A DNA stretch of 64,000 bases, taken from positions 1-64,000 of the forward strand of contig JACDOK010000010.1 in assembly GCA_017656185.1 (NCBI GenBank), given 5' to 3'. This document shows positions 7,059-15,952 of this stretch, piece after piece (the first letter of the stretch is position 1; every line of letters starts with the position of its first letter). A program made the position numbers and the translations under genes. Source of the DNA: Peptococcaceae bacterium (lineage in GTDB: Bacteria; Bacillota; Desulfotomaculia; Desulfotomaculales; JACDOK01). A model generated the notes under the pieces. That model was not told where the DNA came from, ran no database searches, and worked only from the letters and a program-made list of their open reading frames with translations.

Positions 7059-8396
7059 ATGAAGGCTACAGCGGAAAAGATTGAGAAAAACAAGGTGCAG
7101 CTAGAGGTAGAAGTAGAACCGGAACGCCTGAGTGAGGCTATAAATAAAGCCTATCGCAAGTTAAGAAGTAAGGCCAAGATACCCGGTTTCCGCCCCGGCA
7201 AGGCACCGAGAGTCGTATTTGAACGTTATTACGGGAAGGAACCTCTCATAAATGAAGCGCTGGAATCATTGCTTCCTGTTTGTTACCTTGAAGCCGTCAA
7301 GGAAACCGGTATTGAACCGGTGGATCAACCGGAAATCGATATAGATCAACTGGAAGAGGGCAAACCTTTTATTTTTAAGGCAAAAGTTGATGTAGTACCT
7401 GAAGTCGAGTTGGGTAATTACCAAGGACTCGAGGTAACAAAACCTGAGATCAAGGTAAGTGAGGAAGATATAAATGCAGAACTGGAACGCTTGCGCAACC
7501 GCTATGCCAAGCTTGTAACCCTAGATGAAGGTCAGGTTGAGAAGGGTGACATTGTCACTATCGATTATTACGGGACTGTTGATGGTAAGCCTTTTAAAGG
7601 AGGACAAGGCGAGAACCGGTCTATCGAAGTAGGCCTGGGCTTTGTGGCTGATGATTTTGACGAGAACCTGCTTGGCATGTCTTTGGGTGAGACTAGGGAT
7701 ATAAAGGTCACTCTACCGGAGGACTTTGCCGATAAAACTGTGGCGGGTAAAGAGGCGGTTATTAGGACTACCATTAAGAACATTAGGCGCAAAGAACTTG
7801 CTCCTTTAGATGACGATTTTGCTAAGGACGTGAGTGAGTTTGATACGCTGGAAGAATTAAGAGCTGATCTTAAGAATAAGCTAGAGAAGGCTGCTGAGAA
7901 AAGGAGCGATAATGCTGTCAAAGAGGCCCTGGTGCGCCAGGTTGTTGAAAATTCTTCGGTCGATCTGCCACCTGGTATGATTAACAGTAGAATTGACCAA
8001 ATGATGCAAGAAGTAATGCAGCCTTTAGCCCAGCAAGGTATTACGGCAGAACAGTACTACCGGTTGACTAATACCACTGAGGAGCAGATGCGTGAAAAAT
8101 TGAGGCAAGATGCTGAGTTTAGTGTAAAACAAGAATTGGTACTGGATGCCATTGCCCAAAAGGAAGATCTTGAAGTCAGCGAAGAAGAAGTCGAGCAGGA
8201 AATAAAACGTCTATCGGAGTTTTACCGGCAGGATGCTGATAAAGTAAAGGAAATGCTGGAGCAGCGGGATGAAATGAAAAATCTTAAAAAGAACCTTCTG
8301 CGATTAAAAGCCCTTGACTTTTTGGCAGAAAATGCCAAAATAGTAGAAGGTACTGAAGAGGCCGGTATGGAAAACGATACGGGTGAAGAGAAGTAA
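7059..8396 (+). CDS. tig: trigger factor
   Basis: 445 residues, the normal length. Ribosome-associated chaperone and peptidyl-prolyl isomerase that meets nascent chains at the exit tunnel. The ribosome-binding signature GFRPGKAPR lies near residues 44-52; the FKBP-like isomerase domain follows at about 150-240 (GDIVTIDYYGTVDGKPF), and a long charged helical C-terminal chaperone domain ends in a Glu-rich tail. SD AGAGGAGG precedes ATG. It leads the tig-clpP-clpX operon, an order common in Firmicutes and Proteobacteria that groups folding with degradation. Confidence 0.97.
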   Translation: MKATAEKIEKNKVQLEVEVEPERLSEAINKAYRKLRSKAKIPGFRPGKAPRVVFERYYGKEPLINEALESLLPVCYLEAVKETGIEPVDQPEIDIDQLEEGKPFIFKAKVDVVPEVELGNYQGLEVTKPEIKVSEEDINAELERLRNRYAKLVTLDEGQVEKGDIVTIDYYGTVDGKPFKGGQGENRSIEVGLGFVADDFDENLLGMSLGETRDIKVTLPEDFADKTVAGKEAVIRTTIKNIRRKELAPLDDDFAKDVSEFDTLEELRADLKNKLEKAAEKRSDNAVKEALVRQVVENSSVDLPPGMINSRIDQMMQEVMQPLAQQGITAEQYYRLTNTTEEQMREKLRQDAEFSVKQELVLDAIAQKEDLEVSEEEVEQEIKRLSEFYRQDADKVKEMLEQRDEMKNLKKNLLRLKALDFLAENAKIVEGTEEAGMENDTGEEK

Positions 8397-8462
8397 TGTC
8401 ACCGGATGTTTCCTTTTACAAAATCCAATAATATGGTTTAGCATAACGGTAGGAGGGTAAGT

Positions 8463-9059
8463 ATGAGCAATCTGATTCCCATTGTGGTGGAACAAACGGC
8501 CAGAGGCGAGCGTGCTTATGACATATATTCACGCCTGCTCAAAGACCGTATTGTTTTCATAGGTGGTACCATTGATGACAGTATGGCAAATTTGGTAATC
8601 GCTCAGCTTCTGTTTTTAGAAGCGGAAGACCCTGAGAAGGATATCCACCTTTATATTAATTCTCCGGGGGGATTGGTAACAGCCGGAATGGCAATTTATG
8701 ACACGATGCAGTATGTACAACCCGATGTGTCGACGATTTGTCTTGGGCAGGCAGCGAGCATGGCAGCATTTTTGCTGGCGGCAGGTGCGAAAGGCAAAAG
8801 ATTTGCTACACCATATTCCCGGGTAATGATACACCAGCCGCTAGGAGGAGTTCAGGGGCAAGCTACCGAAATAGATATTCACGCGCGAGAAATTTTACGA
8901 ATGAAAGATGTGCTAAACAGGTTGCTTGCTAAACACACCAACACGCCTTTGGAAAAAATCCAACAGGATACTGAGCGTGATTTCTTTATGTCCGCTGAAC
9001 AATCTAAGGAATATGGTATTATTGACGAGGTGATAAAGGTCCGCAAGAAGGCCAAGTAG
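8463..9059 (+). CDS. clpP: ATP-dependent Clp protease proteolytic subunit
   Basis: 198 residues. Serine peptidase that forms the double-heptamer chamber of ClpXP. The catalytic triad can be placed: Ser98 in GQAASMAAF, His near 123 in MIHQPLGG, and Asp near 172 in [10 protein letters not shown]. The N-terminus ([20 protein letters not shown]) is the usual short propeptide and axial loop. SD GGAGGGT precedes ATG. clpX follows after 13 bases, so both subunits come from one message. Confidence 0.98.
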   Translation: MSNLIPIVVEQTARGERAYDIYSRLLKDRIVFIGGTIDDSMANLVIAQLLFLEAEDPEKDIHLYINSPGGLVTAGMAIYDTMQYVQPDVSTICLGQAASMAAFLLAAGAKGKRFATPYSRVMIHQPLGGVQGQATEIDIHAREILRMKDVLNRLLAKHTNTPLEKIQQDTERDFFMSAEQSKEYGIIDEVIKVRKKAK

Positions 9060-9072
9060 AAGAGGTGGTATA

Positions 9073-10329
9073 GTGTTTAATGAAAAAGGCCAATTAAAGT
9101 GTTCGTTTTGCGGAAAGCTGCAGGACCAGGTTAAAAAATTGGTGGCCGGTCCGGGAGTCTATATTTGTGACGAGTGCATTGAACTGTGCAATGAGATTAT
9201 CGAAGAAGAACTGAATGATGATCTAGGGTTGGAACTTCGCGATATCCCTAAGCCGCACGAAATTAAAAGTTACTTGGATCAATATGTAATCGGCCAAGAA
9301 CATGCTAAGAAGATTCTTTCCGTGGCGGTATACAACCATTACAAGCGCATTAACGCGGGCAGCAAGACGGATGATGTTGAGCTCCAAAAAAGCAATATCA
9401 TAATGCTAGGACCTACGGGTTCGGGTAAGACTTTGCTGGCCCAAACTTTGGCCCGTATGTTAAATGTGCCTTTTGCCATCGCTGATGCTACGTCCCTTAC
9501 CGAAGCCGGGTATGTTGGTGAAGATGTGGAAAATATCTTATTGAAGCTTATTCAGGCAGCCGATTACGATGTTGAAAAGGCCGAAAAAGGGATCGTATAT
9601 ATCGATGAAATCGATAAAATTGCGCGTAAGTCCGAGAACCCTTCCATTACGCGGGATGTTTCGGGCGAAGGTGTGCAGCAGGCTTTACTGAAGATCCTGG
9701 AAGGTACGGTAGCCAGCGTTCCCCCGCAGGGTGGACGTAAACACCCACATCAGGAATTTATCCAGCTGGACACGACTAATATTCTTTTTATCTGCGGTGG
9801 TGCTTTTGAAGGCATCGATAAAATTATCCAAAACCGCGTGTCTCAAAAGACTATGGGTTTTGGAGCGGAATTAACCGTTAAAAAAGACCGGAAACTTGGT
9901 GAAATCTTACGCCAAATTCTACCCCAGGATCTTCTAAAGTTCGGTTTGATACCGGAGTTTGTGGGTCGTTTGCCGGTCATAGTGACATTGGATCCTTTAA
10001 CCACCGAGGATTTGGTAAGCATCCTGACAAAGCCGCGTAACGCCCTGGTCAAACAGTATGAGAAGCTGTTTGAGATGGATGGGGTTACGCTGGAGTTCCA
10101 GGATGAAGCTCTCAAAGCCATTGCGGAGGAGGCGATCCGCCGCAATACCGGAGCCCGTGGTTTACGTGCTATTTTGGAAGAGATTATGCTCAACGTGATG
10201 TACGACATACCAGCTCTCGGGGATGTCGCCAAGTGCACAATCTCCAAAGACACTGTGGTTAAGAGGGAACCGCCTATGATTATAAAGGTGGAGCGCAACA
10301 GTAAAAAGAAGAAAGAAAACATGCTTTAA
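9073..10329 (+). CDS. clpX: ATP-dependent Clp protease ATPase subunit ClpX
   Basis: 418 residues, GTG start behind AGAGGTGG. AAA+ unfoldase that feeds substrates to ClpP. The N-terminal zinc-binding domain has the four cysteines CSFCGK and CDECIELC (residues about 10-38). Walker A is GPTGSGKT (about 115), Walker [11 protein letters not shown], and the ClpP-docking loop region contains the IGF-type tripeptide as MGFGAEL. The C-terminal small domain has the sensor-2 [11 protein letters not shown]. Terminator directly downstream ends the operon. Confidence 0.98.
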   Translation: MFNEKGQLKCSFCGKLQDQVKKLVAGPGVYICDECIELCNEIIEEELNDDLGLELRDIPKPHEIKSYLDQYVIGQEHAKKILSVAVYNHYKRINAGSKTDDVELQKSNIIMLGPTGSGKTLLAQTLARMLNVPFAIADATSLTEAGYVGEDVENILLKLIQAADYDVEKAEKGIVYIDEIDKIARKSENPSITRDVSGEGVQQALLKILEGTVASVPPQGGRKHPHQEFIQLDTTNILFICGGAFEGIDKIIQNRVSQKTMGFGAELTVKKDRKLGEILRQILPQDLLKFGLIPEFVGRLPVIVTLDPLTTEDLVSILTKPRNALVKQYEKLFEMDGVTLEFQDEALKAIAEEAIRRNTGARGLRAILEEIMLNVMYDIPALGDVAKCTISKDTVVKREPPMIIKVERNSKKKKENML

Positions 10330-10354
10330 TGTCAACCGCTAAAATTGACACCTT

Positions 10355-10381
10355 AAAAACCGCCGGTTTCGGCGGTTTTTT
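10355..10381 (+). terminator. terminator of tig-clpP-clpX
   Basis: ACCGCC (10359-10364) and GGCGGT (10371-10376) form a GC-rich stem, flanked by AAAA on the left and TTTTTT on the right. Confidence 0.92.
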
Positions 10382-10397
10382 GCTTACGTTTAAACCT

Positions 10398-10426
10398 TTG
10401 AAAAGTTGTAATACTAGAATTATAAA
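10398..10426 (+). promoter_or_regulatory. sigma-A promoter of lonB
   Basis: TTGAAA (10398-10403) and TATAAA (10421-10426) with a 17-base spacer, 28 bases before the GTG of lonB. A short inverted repeat ACTAG/CTAGT (10413-10417, 10428-10432) brackets the -10 box and could be an operator; this is speculative. Confidence 0.6.
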
Positions 10427-10453
10427 ACTAGTAATATTTTGGGAGGTTTCCTC

Positions 10454-12145
10454 GTGGAGTTAACTGCCGGAATGGGAAGCTTGCTTACATTTGTTCAGGT
10501 GTTTTTTGGAGTTGTTATCGGGCTTTATTTCTGGAACCTATTAAAAAGCCAGCAGGGCAGTAAAGTTGCTGTTGAAAAAGAATCACGCCGGGAAGTCGAG
10601 CGGTTGCGCAAGCTTAGAGCCATATCCCTCAGCGAGCCTCTTGCAGAAAAGACGCGTCCTACCCAGTTTTGCGAGATTATTGGGCAGGAAGACGGGTTAA
10701 AAGCATTGCGGGCCGCTCTGTGTGGTCCTAACCCGCAGCATGTTATTATCTACGGGCCGCCCGGTGTAGGTAAAACAGCGGCAGCCAGGTTGGTACTGGA
10801 AGAAGCCAAGAATAATAAGTTCACACCGTTTAAACCGGATGCCAAGTTTGTCGAAGTGGATGCCACTACCGCTCGTTTTGATGAACGTGGAATTGCCGAT
10901 CCCCTCATTGGATCGGTGCACGATCCCATTTACCAAGGGGCGGGTCCTATGGGTATGGCCGGTATCCCACAGCCTAAGATCGGCGCTGTTACTAAGGCCC
11001 ATGGAGGCATCCTGTTTATCGATGAGATTGGAGAACTGCATCCGATACAGATGAATAAACTTCTTAAAGTATTGGAAGACCGTAAAGTCTTTTTGGAGAG
11101 TGCTTACTACAGCCCGGATGATAGCAATATTCCCAGCCACATCCACGACATGTTTCAAAACGGGCTACCTGCCGACTTCCGGTTGGTGGGGGCGACCACG
11201 CGTATGCCGGAAGAGATCCCACCTGCCATTCGTTCGCGGTGCATGGAAATCTATTTCCGCCCTCTGGAACCCGATCAGATTTCCAAAATTATTATCAATG
11301 CCGTGCGAAAAATAGATTTTAGCATTGAAGACGCTGCCGTAGAGGTGGCTAAAAGGTATGCCACTAACGGTCGTGATGCCGTCAATATTATCCAACTGGC
11401 CGCCGGGCTGGCGCTTACCGAAAACCGGCAGTCAATTTCCGCTGCCGATGTGGAATGGGTTATTCATAGTGGGCAGTACGCTCTGCGTATGGAACAGAAA
11501 ATTGCCGGTACCCCTGAAGTGGGCCGGGTTAACGGGCTTGCAGTATACGGTCCCAGCTGCGGCCGGCTCCTGGAAATCGAAGCTACCGTGGTACCTGCCG
11601 AAGGGGAAGGAAGTATTACCGTGACCGGTGTAGTGGATGAAGAGGAACTTAACGGTACGGGACGTGTCATCAGGCGTAAGAGCCTGGCGCGCAGTGCTGT
11701 TGAAAACGTGCTTACCGCTCTCCGCCTGACAATGGATTTCGATTACCACAAGTACGATATTCATGTTAACTTTCCGGGTGGTATTCCTATCGACGGACCT
11801 TCTGCCGGGGTGGCTATCGCCACAGCCATATATTCGGCGGCTACCGGTACACCGGTATCCAATGAAGTGGCTATGACGGGAGAAGTATCCATAAGAGGTT
11901 ATGTGCGGCCGGTAGGCGGTGTGGTAGCCAAAGTGGATGCTGCCCTGCGTGCCGGGGCCAAAAAAGTGTATATACCGAAGGAAAATTTCCAGGAGCTCTT
12001 TCACAAGATGAAGGGTATTGAAATCCAGGGGGTGGAGCACCTGGATGAAGTTTTACGTGGCGCATTAATGTCTTCACCGGTAACGCCGCGAGCTGTTAAA
12101 AATACCACCATATCCGATAGAAAGCTGGTCCCGGCGGGGATATAA
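10454..12145 (+). CDS. lonB: ATP-dependent protease LonB
   Basis: About 563 residues from GTG 10454; the SD GGGAGG (10441-10446) overlaps the earlier TTG at 10439. Membrane-anchored AAA+ protease. An N-terminal transmembrane helix (LLTFVQVFFGVVIGLYFW) is followed by the ATPase domain with Walker A GPPGVGKT, Walker B GGILFIDEIGEL and arginine finger region, and a Lon peptidase domain with catalytic Ser in DGPSAGVAIA and Lys in the GGVVAKVDAALRAG block. In Bacillus the equivalent gene is a forespore (sigma-F) gene next to lonA. Here the only visible promoter is of the sigma-A type. It has its own terminator and lon follows. Confidence 0.95.
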   Translation: MELTAGMGSLLTFVQVFFGVVIGLYFWNLLKSQQGSKVAVEKESRREVERLRKLRAISLSEPLAEKTRPTQFCEIIGQEDGLKALRAALCGPNPQHVIIYGPPGVGKTAAARLVLEEAKNNKFTPFKPDAKFVEVDATTARFDERGIADPLIGSVHDPIYQGAGPMGMAGIPQPKIGAVTKAHGGILFIDEIGELHPIQMNKLLKVLEDRKVFLESAYYSPDDSNIPSHIHDMFQNGLPADFRLVGATTRMPEEIPPAIRSRCMEIYFRPLEPDQISKIIINAVRKIDFSIEDAAVEVAKRYATNGRDAVNIIQLAAGLALTENRQSISAADVEWVIHSGQYALRMEQKIAGTPEVGRVNGLAVYGPSCGRLLEIEATVVPAEGEGSITVTGVVDEEELNGTGRVIRRKSLARSAVENVLTALRLTMDFDYHKYDIHVNFPGGIPIDGPSAGVAIATAIYSAATGTPVSNEVAMTGEVSIRGYVRPVGGVVAKVDAALRAGAKKVYIPKENFQELFHKMKGIEIQGVEHLDEVLRGALMSSPVTPRAVKNTTISDRKLVPAGI

Positions 12146-12170
12146 TGTTTCCACTTTATAAAAACGGCGG

Positions 12171-12196
12171 AAAACCCTTTGTAAAAAGGGTTTTTT
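12171..12196 (+). terminator. terminator after lonB
   Basis: AAACCCTTT (12172-12180) and AAAGGGTTT (12185-12193) form a 9-bp stem with a four-base loop, running into TTTTTT. Confidence 0.92.
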
Positions 12197-12311
12197 ATTG
12201 TGCTTTAGCAACTATTACTATGGCCGATATCTTCTTTCATATGTTAGAATAAATCTGATAAGATGCCGTCTGATGGTTATTTTAACGCGGTCATAGTAAG
12301 GAGGTGCACTT

Positions 12312-14711
12312 GTGGACACGGCTAGAAAGGTTTTACCGATGCTCCCTCTGCGTGGGGTTTTGGTTGTTCCCTACATGGTAATACATCTCGATGTTGGCCG
12401 TGAAAAGTCGGTTAAGGCTATAGAGGAAGCCATGATCCATGATCGGATCATTTTTTTGGCCACCCAAAAAGAAGCCCAAACCGATGACCCAGGTGTGGAT
12501 GATATTTATCGTGTAGGCACGGTTGCTGAGGTAAAGCAGCTTTTGAAGCTGCCCGGAGGTACCATCCGGGTTCTGGTGGAAGGTATTGCGAGGGCCAAAA
12601 TCCAGGAATACCTGTCTGAAGATCCCTATTTTAAGGTAGAGATATATCAGTATTCCGAGGATTTCAAGAAAACTTCCGAGTTGGAAGCGCTGATGCGTAA
12701 TTTAGTTAACCAATTCGAGCAATATGTCAAGCTTTCTAAAAAGATTCCTCCGGAAACGGTAGTTTCCGTCATCAATATCGAGGAACCCGGACGTCTGGCG
12801 GACATAATCGCTTCCCACCTGCCTTTGCGTATTGACGATAAACAGCAGATCCTGGAAGCCGTTGAAATCAAAGAACGCCTGGAGACATTATGCAGTATTC
12901 TGGCCAAAGAGCTTGAAATTTTGGAGTTAGAGCGCCGGATTAACGTTCGTGTGCGGAAGCAGATGGAAAAGACACAGAAGGAATACTACCTACGGGAACA
13001 GTTGAAGGCTATCCAGCGCGAGTTGGGCGAGAAAGATGAGCGAGCTGCAGAAGGCGAAGAGTACCGGGAGAAAATTGCTAAAGCCAAGCTGCCCAAGGAT
13101 GTCGAGGAAAAGGCCCTTAAAGAGCTTGAACGCCTTGAAAAAATGCCGCCTATGGCTGCTGAGGCTACGGTGGTACGTAATTACCTTGACTGGCTGTTAG
13201 CTCTTCCCTGGACTAAGACTACCAAAGACCGCCTCGATATTAAGACGGCTGAAGCAATTTTGGATGAAGATCATTACGGCTTAAAGAAAGTTAAGGAACG
13301 TATCTTGGAATACCTGGCCATTCGTAAACTGTCCAATAAGATGAAAGGTCCCATCTTGTGTTTCGTCGGTCCGCCCGGGGTGGGTAAAACGTCGCTGGGT
13401 AAATCTATTGCCCGTGCTATCGAGAGAAAGTTCGTACGTATTTCGCTGGGCGGGGTGCGCGATGAGGCTGAGATCCGCGGCCACCGGCGGACATATGTGG
13501 GAGCATTGCCCGGGCGTATTATCCAGGGTATGCGTACGGCAGGTTCCAAAAACCCGGTATTTCTGCTTGATGAAATTGACAAGATGAGTATGGACTTCCG
13601 GGGTGATCCTTCGGCGGCCTTGTTGGAGGTACTGGATCCGGAACAAAATAACGCCTTTAGTGATCATTTCATCGAAGTTCCGTATGACCTGTCTGACGTT
13701 ATGTTTATTACTACGGCCAATTATTACTACAATATTCCGAGGCCTTTGTTGGACCGTATGGAAATTATTCATATTTCCGGTTACACCGAGGAAGAAAAGG
13801 TGCAGATTGCTTTAAGGCACTTGATTCCCAAACAGTTTACGGAACACGGTTTGACCAAAAAGAACTTGACCATTTCCGAGGGTGCCATCCGGCGGATTAT
13901 CCGCGAGTACACGCGGGAGTCCGGGGTACGCAACCTGGAGCGTCAGATTGCCACCCTTTGCCGTAAGGCAGCTAAGGAAATTGTGTCTAATAAGGCCACA
14001 AAAGTACGCGTTACGATGAGGAATATTGAGCAGTTCCTCGGGATTCCGCGTTACCGTTATAGCATGGCCGAAAAGAAAGATGAAGTTGGTGCCGCAACAG
14101 GGCTGGCCTGGAGCGAAGTTGGTGGTGACACACTGACCATAGAAGTTACCACTTGTAAGGGTAAAGGTAATTTAACCTTAACCGGTAAACTCGGCGAAGT
14201 AATGCGCGAATCGGCGCAGGCCGGTTACAGCTACATCCGGTCACGTGCTGAAAGCCTCGGTATCGACCAGTTTTTTAACGAGAAGATCGATATTCATATT
14301 CACGTGCCGGAAGGTGCTACGCCCAAAGACGGCCCTTCAGCCGGTATTACTATGGCTACGGCGGTCGTTTCGGCCTTAACCGGGCGGAAGGTACGGCACG
14401 ATGTGGCGATGACCGGTGAAATTACGTTGCGGGGCAAGGTTCTGCCGGTAGGCGGCATCAAAGAAAAAGTACTGGCAGCCCACCGTGCCGGCATCAAGAC
14501 CGTTATCCTGCCATATGAAAACAGAAAGGATATCGAGGAAATTCCGGCCAATGTCAAAAGAGAACTGAAGTTTGTTCTGGTAGACCATATGGACCGTGTG
14601 TTGGAAGAGGCATTGGTGCCGGAAAGTGTGGAAGAGGTATCGGTAAAGGAAGCAGCAATAACTTCTGATGATAAGGAGACAGACTATCAGGCGGTAATTA
14701 ATACCAGGTAA
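12312..14711 (+). CDS. lon: ATP-dependent protease Lon (LonA)
   Basis: 799 residues, GTG start after a strong AAGGAGGT. Soluble AAA+ protease that degrades damaged and regulatory proteins. The N-terminal substrate domain (about 1-200; [20 protein letters not shown]) is followed by a coiled linker, the ATPase domain with Walker [10 protein letters not shown] (about 355) and Walker [13 protein letters not shown], and the peptidase domain with catalytic Ser in [14 protein letters not shown] (about 675) and Lys in [14 protein letters not shown] (about 718). Tandem lonB-lon as in Bacilli, but lon has its own transcription unit here since a terminator separates them. Confidence 0.98.
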   Translation: MDTARKVLPMLPLRGVLVVPYMVIHLDVGREKSVKAIEEAMIHDRIIFLATQKEAQTDDPGVDDIYRVGTVAEVKQLLKLPGGTIRVLVEGIARAKIQEYLSEDPYFKVEIYQYSEDFKKTSELEALMRNLVNQFEQYVKLSKKIPPETVVSVINIEEPGRLADIIASHLPLRIDDKQQILEAVEIKERLETLCSILAKELEILELERRINVRVRKQMEKTQKEYYLREQLKAIQRELGEKDERAAEGEEYREKIAKAKLPKDVEEKALKELERLEKMPPMAAEATVVRNYLDWLLALPWTKTTKDRLDIKTAEAILDEDHYGLKKVKERILEYLAIRKLSNKMKGPILCFVGPPGVGKTSLGKSIARAIERKFVRISLGGVRDEAEIRGHRRTYVGALPGRIIQGMRTAGSKNPVFLLDEIDKMSMDFRGDPSAALLEVLDPEQNNAFSDHFIEVPYDLSDVMFITTANYYYNIPRPLLDRMEIIHISGYTEEEKVQIALRHLIPKQFTEHGLTKKNLTISEGAIRRIIREYTRESGVRNLERQIATLCRKAAKEIVSNKATKVRVTMRNIEQFLGIPRYRYSMAEKKDEVGAATGLAWSEVGGDTLTIEVTTCKGKGNLTLTGKLGEVMRESAQAGYSYIRSRAESLGIDQFFNEKIDIHIHVPEGATPKDGPSAGITMATAVVSALTGRKVRHDVAMTGEITLRGKVLPVGGIKEKVLAAHRAGIKTVILPYENRKDIEEIPANVKRELKFVLVDHMDRVLEEALVPESVEEVSVKEAAITSDDKETDYQAVINTR

Positions 14712-14740
14712 ATTTTCAACTGGTTAACTGGTAATATTAA

Positions 14741-14766
14741 GAGGGCGATTTAATCGCCCTCTTATT
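14741..14766 (+). terminator. terminator after lon
   Basis: GAGGGCGAT (14741-14749) and ATCGCCCTC (14753-14761) form a 9-bp stem with a three-base loop followed by T-rich sequence. It sits between the convergent ends of lon and the minus-strand gene. Confidence 0.88.
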
Positions 14767-14800
14767 TTTATATTTTTAAAAGCTATACGACATTTTTATG

Positions 14801-15784
14801 CTACGGTGTAGGTAAAGGAATGTTGTTAAGAGCATCCTGGGCGTATTGGGCAGCGGCGAATTTTTCATAGGGGATTTTCTGAGGAAGTTCTCCGGCGGCC
14901 ACAAAAATCTGCTGCAGCCGTTCATACTGCGCAGGTTCAATGACAGGCGTATCTGTCCACAAGCCGGTATCTTTGGCGCGCTGTATGGCACGGGTAAGGG
15001 ATTTGACCCCCATGTCGGGGAAAAAAGGTCCTACTAAGGCCGCGATTTCGCCGGCCTCGTGTTTCTTAAGCCAGCGTTGGGCCTGGTAGATAGCACGCGC
15101 ATAAGCTACGGCCGTATCCGGGTGCTCTGAAAGGAAGGCCGGGGTAGCGGCACATACCCGGGCGGGGATTTCCCCTGCTTCGGCCAGAGAGGCCATAATC
15201 CACCCCTGGCCGTTATTTTCCATACGGGCAGCTGCCGGGTCGGGCAGAATAATGAAGCTGCCTGAACCGGAGAGAAAGGCGCCGCGCCGCAGGTGAAGGG
15301 GTAAGTTTTGTACGATAATGACATGCATTTGAGGTATGAGATGATTTTTTTTCAATATCTCTTCGAGCGCTACTTGGGCGGTAGAATCAGGTGGTCCGGC
15401 GATGATGGTTTTATTTTTTACCTGATCCCACTGAAAATCTTTATTTTTTTCACGGGCCAGCAGCAGGCAGGGCTCGTGCCTGGTCAATGCCACAAAGGCT
15501 TTGACTTGGGTTCCAAAGATACGTTCTACCTGCGTAATTATAATATCGGCTTGGCCCGGATCTTCAATATAGCCTGTAGCGCTTGTGGTTAGCGTGACAT
15601 CGAGTCCTTGGTCGTGAAAGTATCCCAGAGCGGCGGCGGCGTAATGCGGAATATGGGCAATAAGGCGCTGGGTTTCCCTGACGGTTATTTGTTCTTTAGG
15701 TGCCGGTTTTGGTAAGTTAAGAAATAACCACACGGCAACTGCTCCTAATAAAAGTAGAACCGTAATTATCAAGATTTTACGCAT
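14801..15784 (-). CDS. NMT1/SsuA-like solute-binding protein, orphan
   Basis: 327 residues. The N-terminal hydrophobic helix (ILIITVLLLLGAVAVWLFL) is an uncleaved anchor or signal; there is no lipobox cysteine. The rest matches the periplasmic binding-protein fold of nitrate/sulfonate/thiamine-precursor transporters: a first beta-strand with AALGYFHDQGLDVTL and later VKNKTIIAGPPDSTAQVALEEIL. Such proteins hand a small molecule to an ABC permease. No permease or ATPase gene is adjacent, so the partner is elsewhere or the protein is a sensor. Family reasonably clear, ligand unknown. Confidence 0.7.
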   Translation of the reverse strand: MRKILIITVLLLLGAVAVWLFLNLPKPAPKEQITVRETQRLIAHIPHYAAAALGYFHDQGLDVTLTTSATGYIEDPGQADIIITQVERIFGTQVKAFVALTRHEPCLLLAREKNKDFQWDQVKNKTIIAGPPDSTAQVALEEILKKNHLIPQMHVIIVQNLPLHLRRGAFLSGSGSFIILPDPAAARMENNGQGWIMASLAEAGEIPARVCAATPAFLSEHPDTAVAYARAIYQAQRWLKKHEAGEIAALVGPFFPDMGVKSLTRAIQRAKDTGLWTDTPVIEPAQYERLQQIFVAAGELPQKIPYEKFAAAQYAQDALNNIPLPTP

Positions 15785-15887
15785 GGCCTGCCTCCGTTTT
15801 CAGGGAGCTATTTTAACCTCATAAATACTTGGGAAATATGGTAAATATGTCTGGGAAAACCTATAATAAGGCTTTGATGGGCATTTA

Positions 15888-15916
15888 TTGACAGGTAACG
15901 GAAAAGACATTAGGAT
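15888..15916 (+). promoter_or_regulatory. sigma-A promoter of valS
   Basis: TTGACA (15888-15893) and TAGGAT (15911-15916) with a 17-base spacer. The start codon follows 37 bases later, so there is no room for a T-box leader, unusual for a Firmicute aminoacyl-tRNA synthetase gene. Confidence 0.6.
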
Positions 15917-15952
15917 AAAAATGATGTGACAAAAACCGGGAGGGAACCTGTT

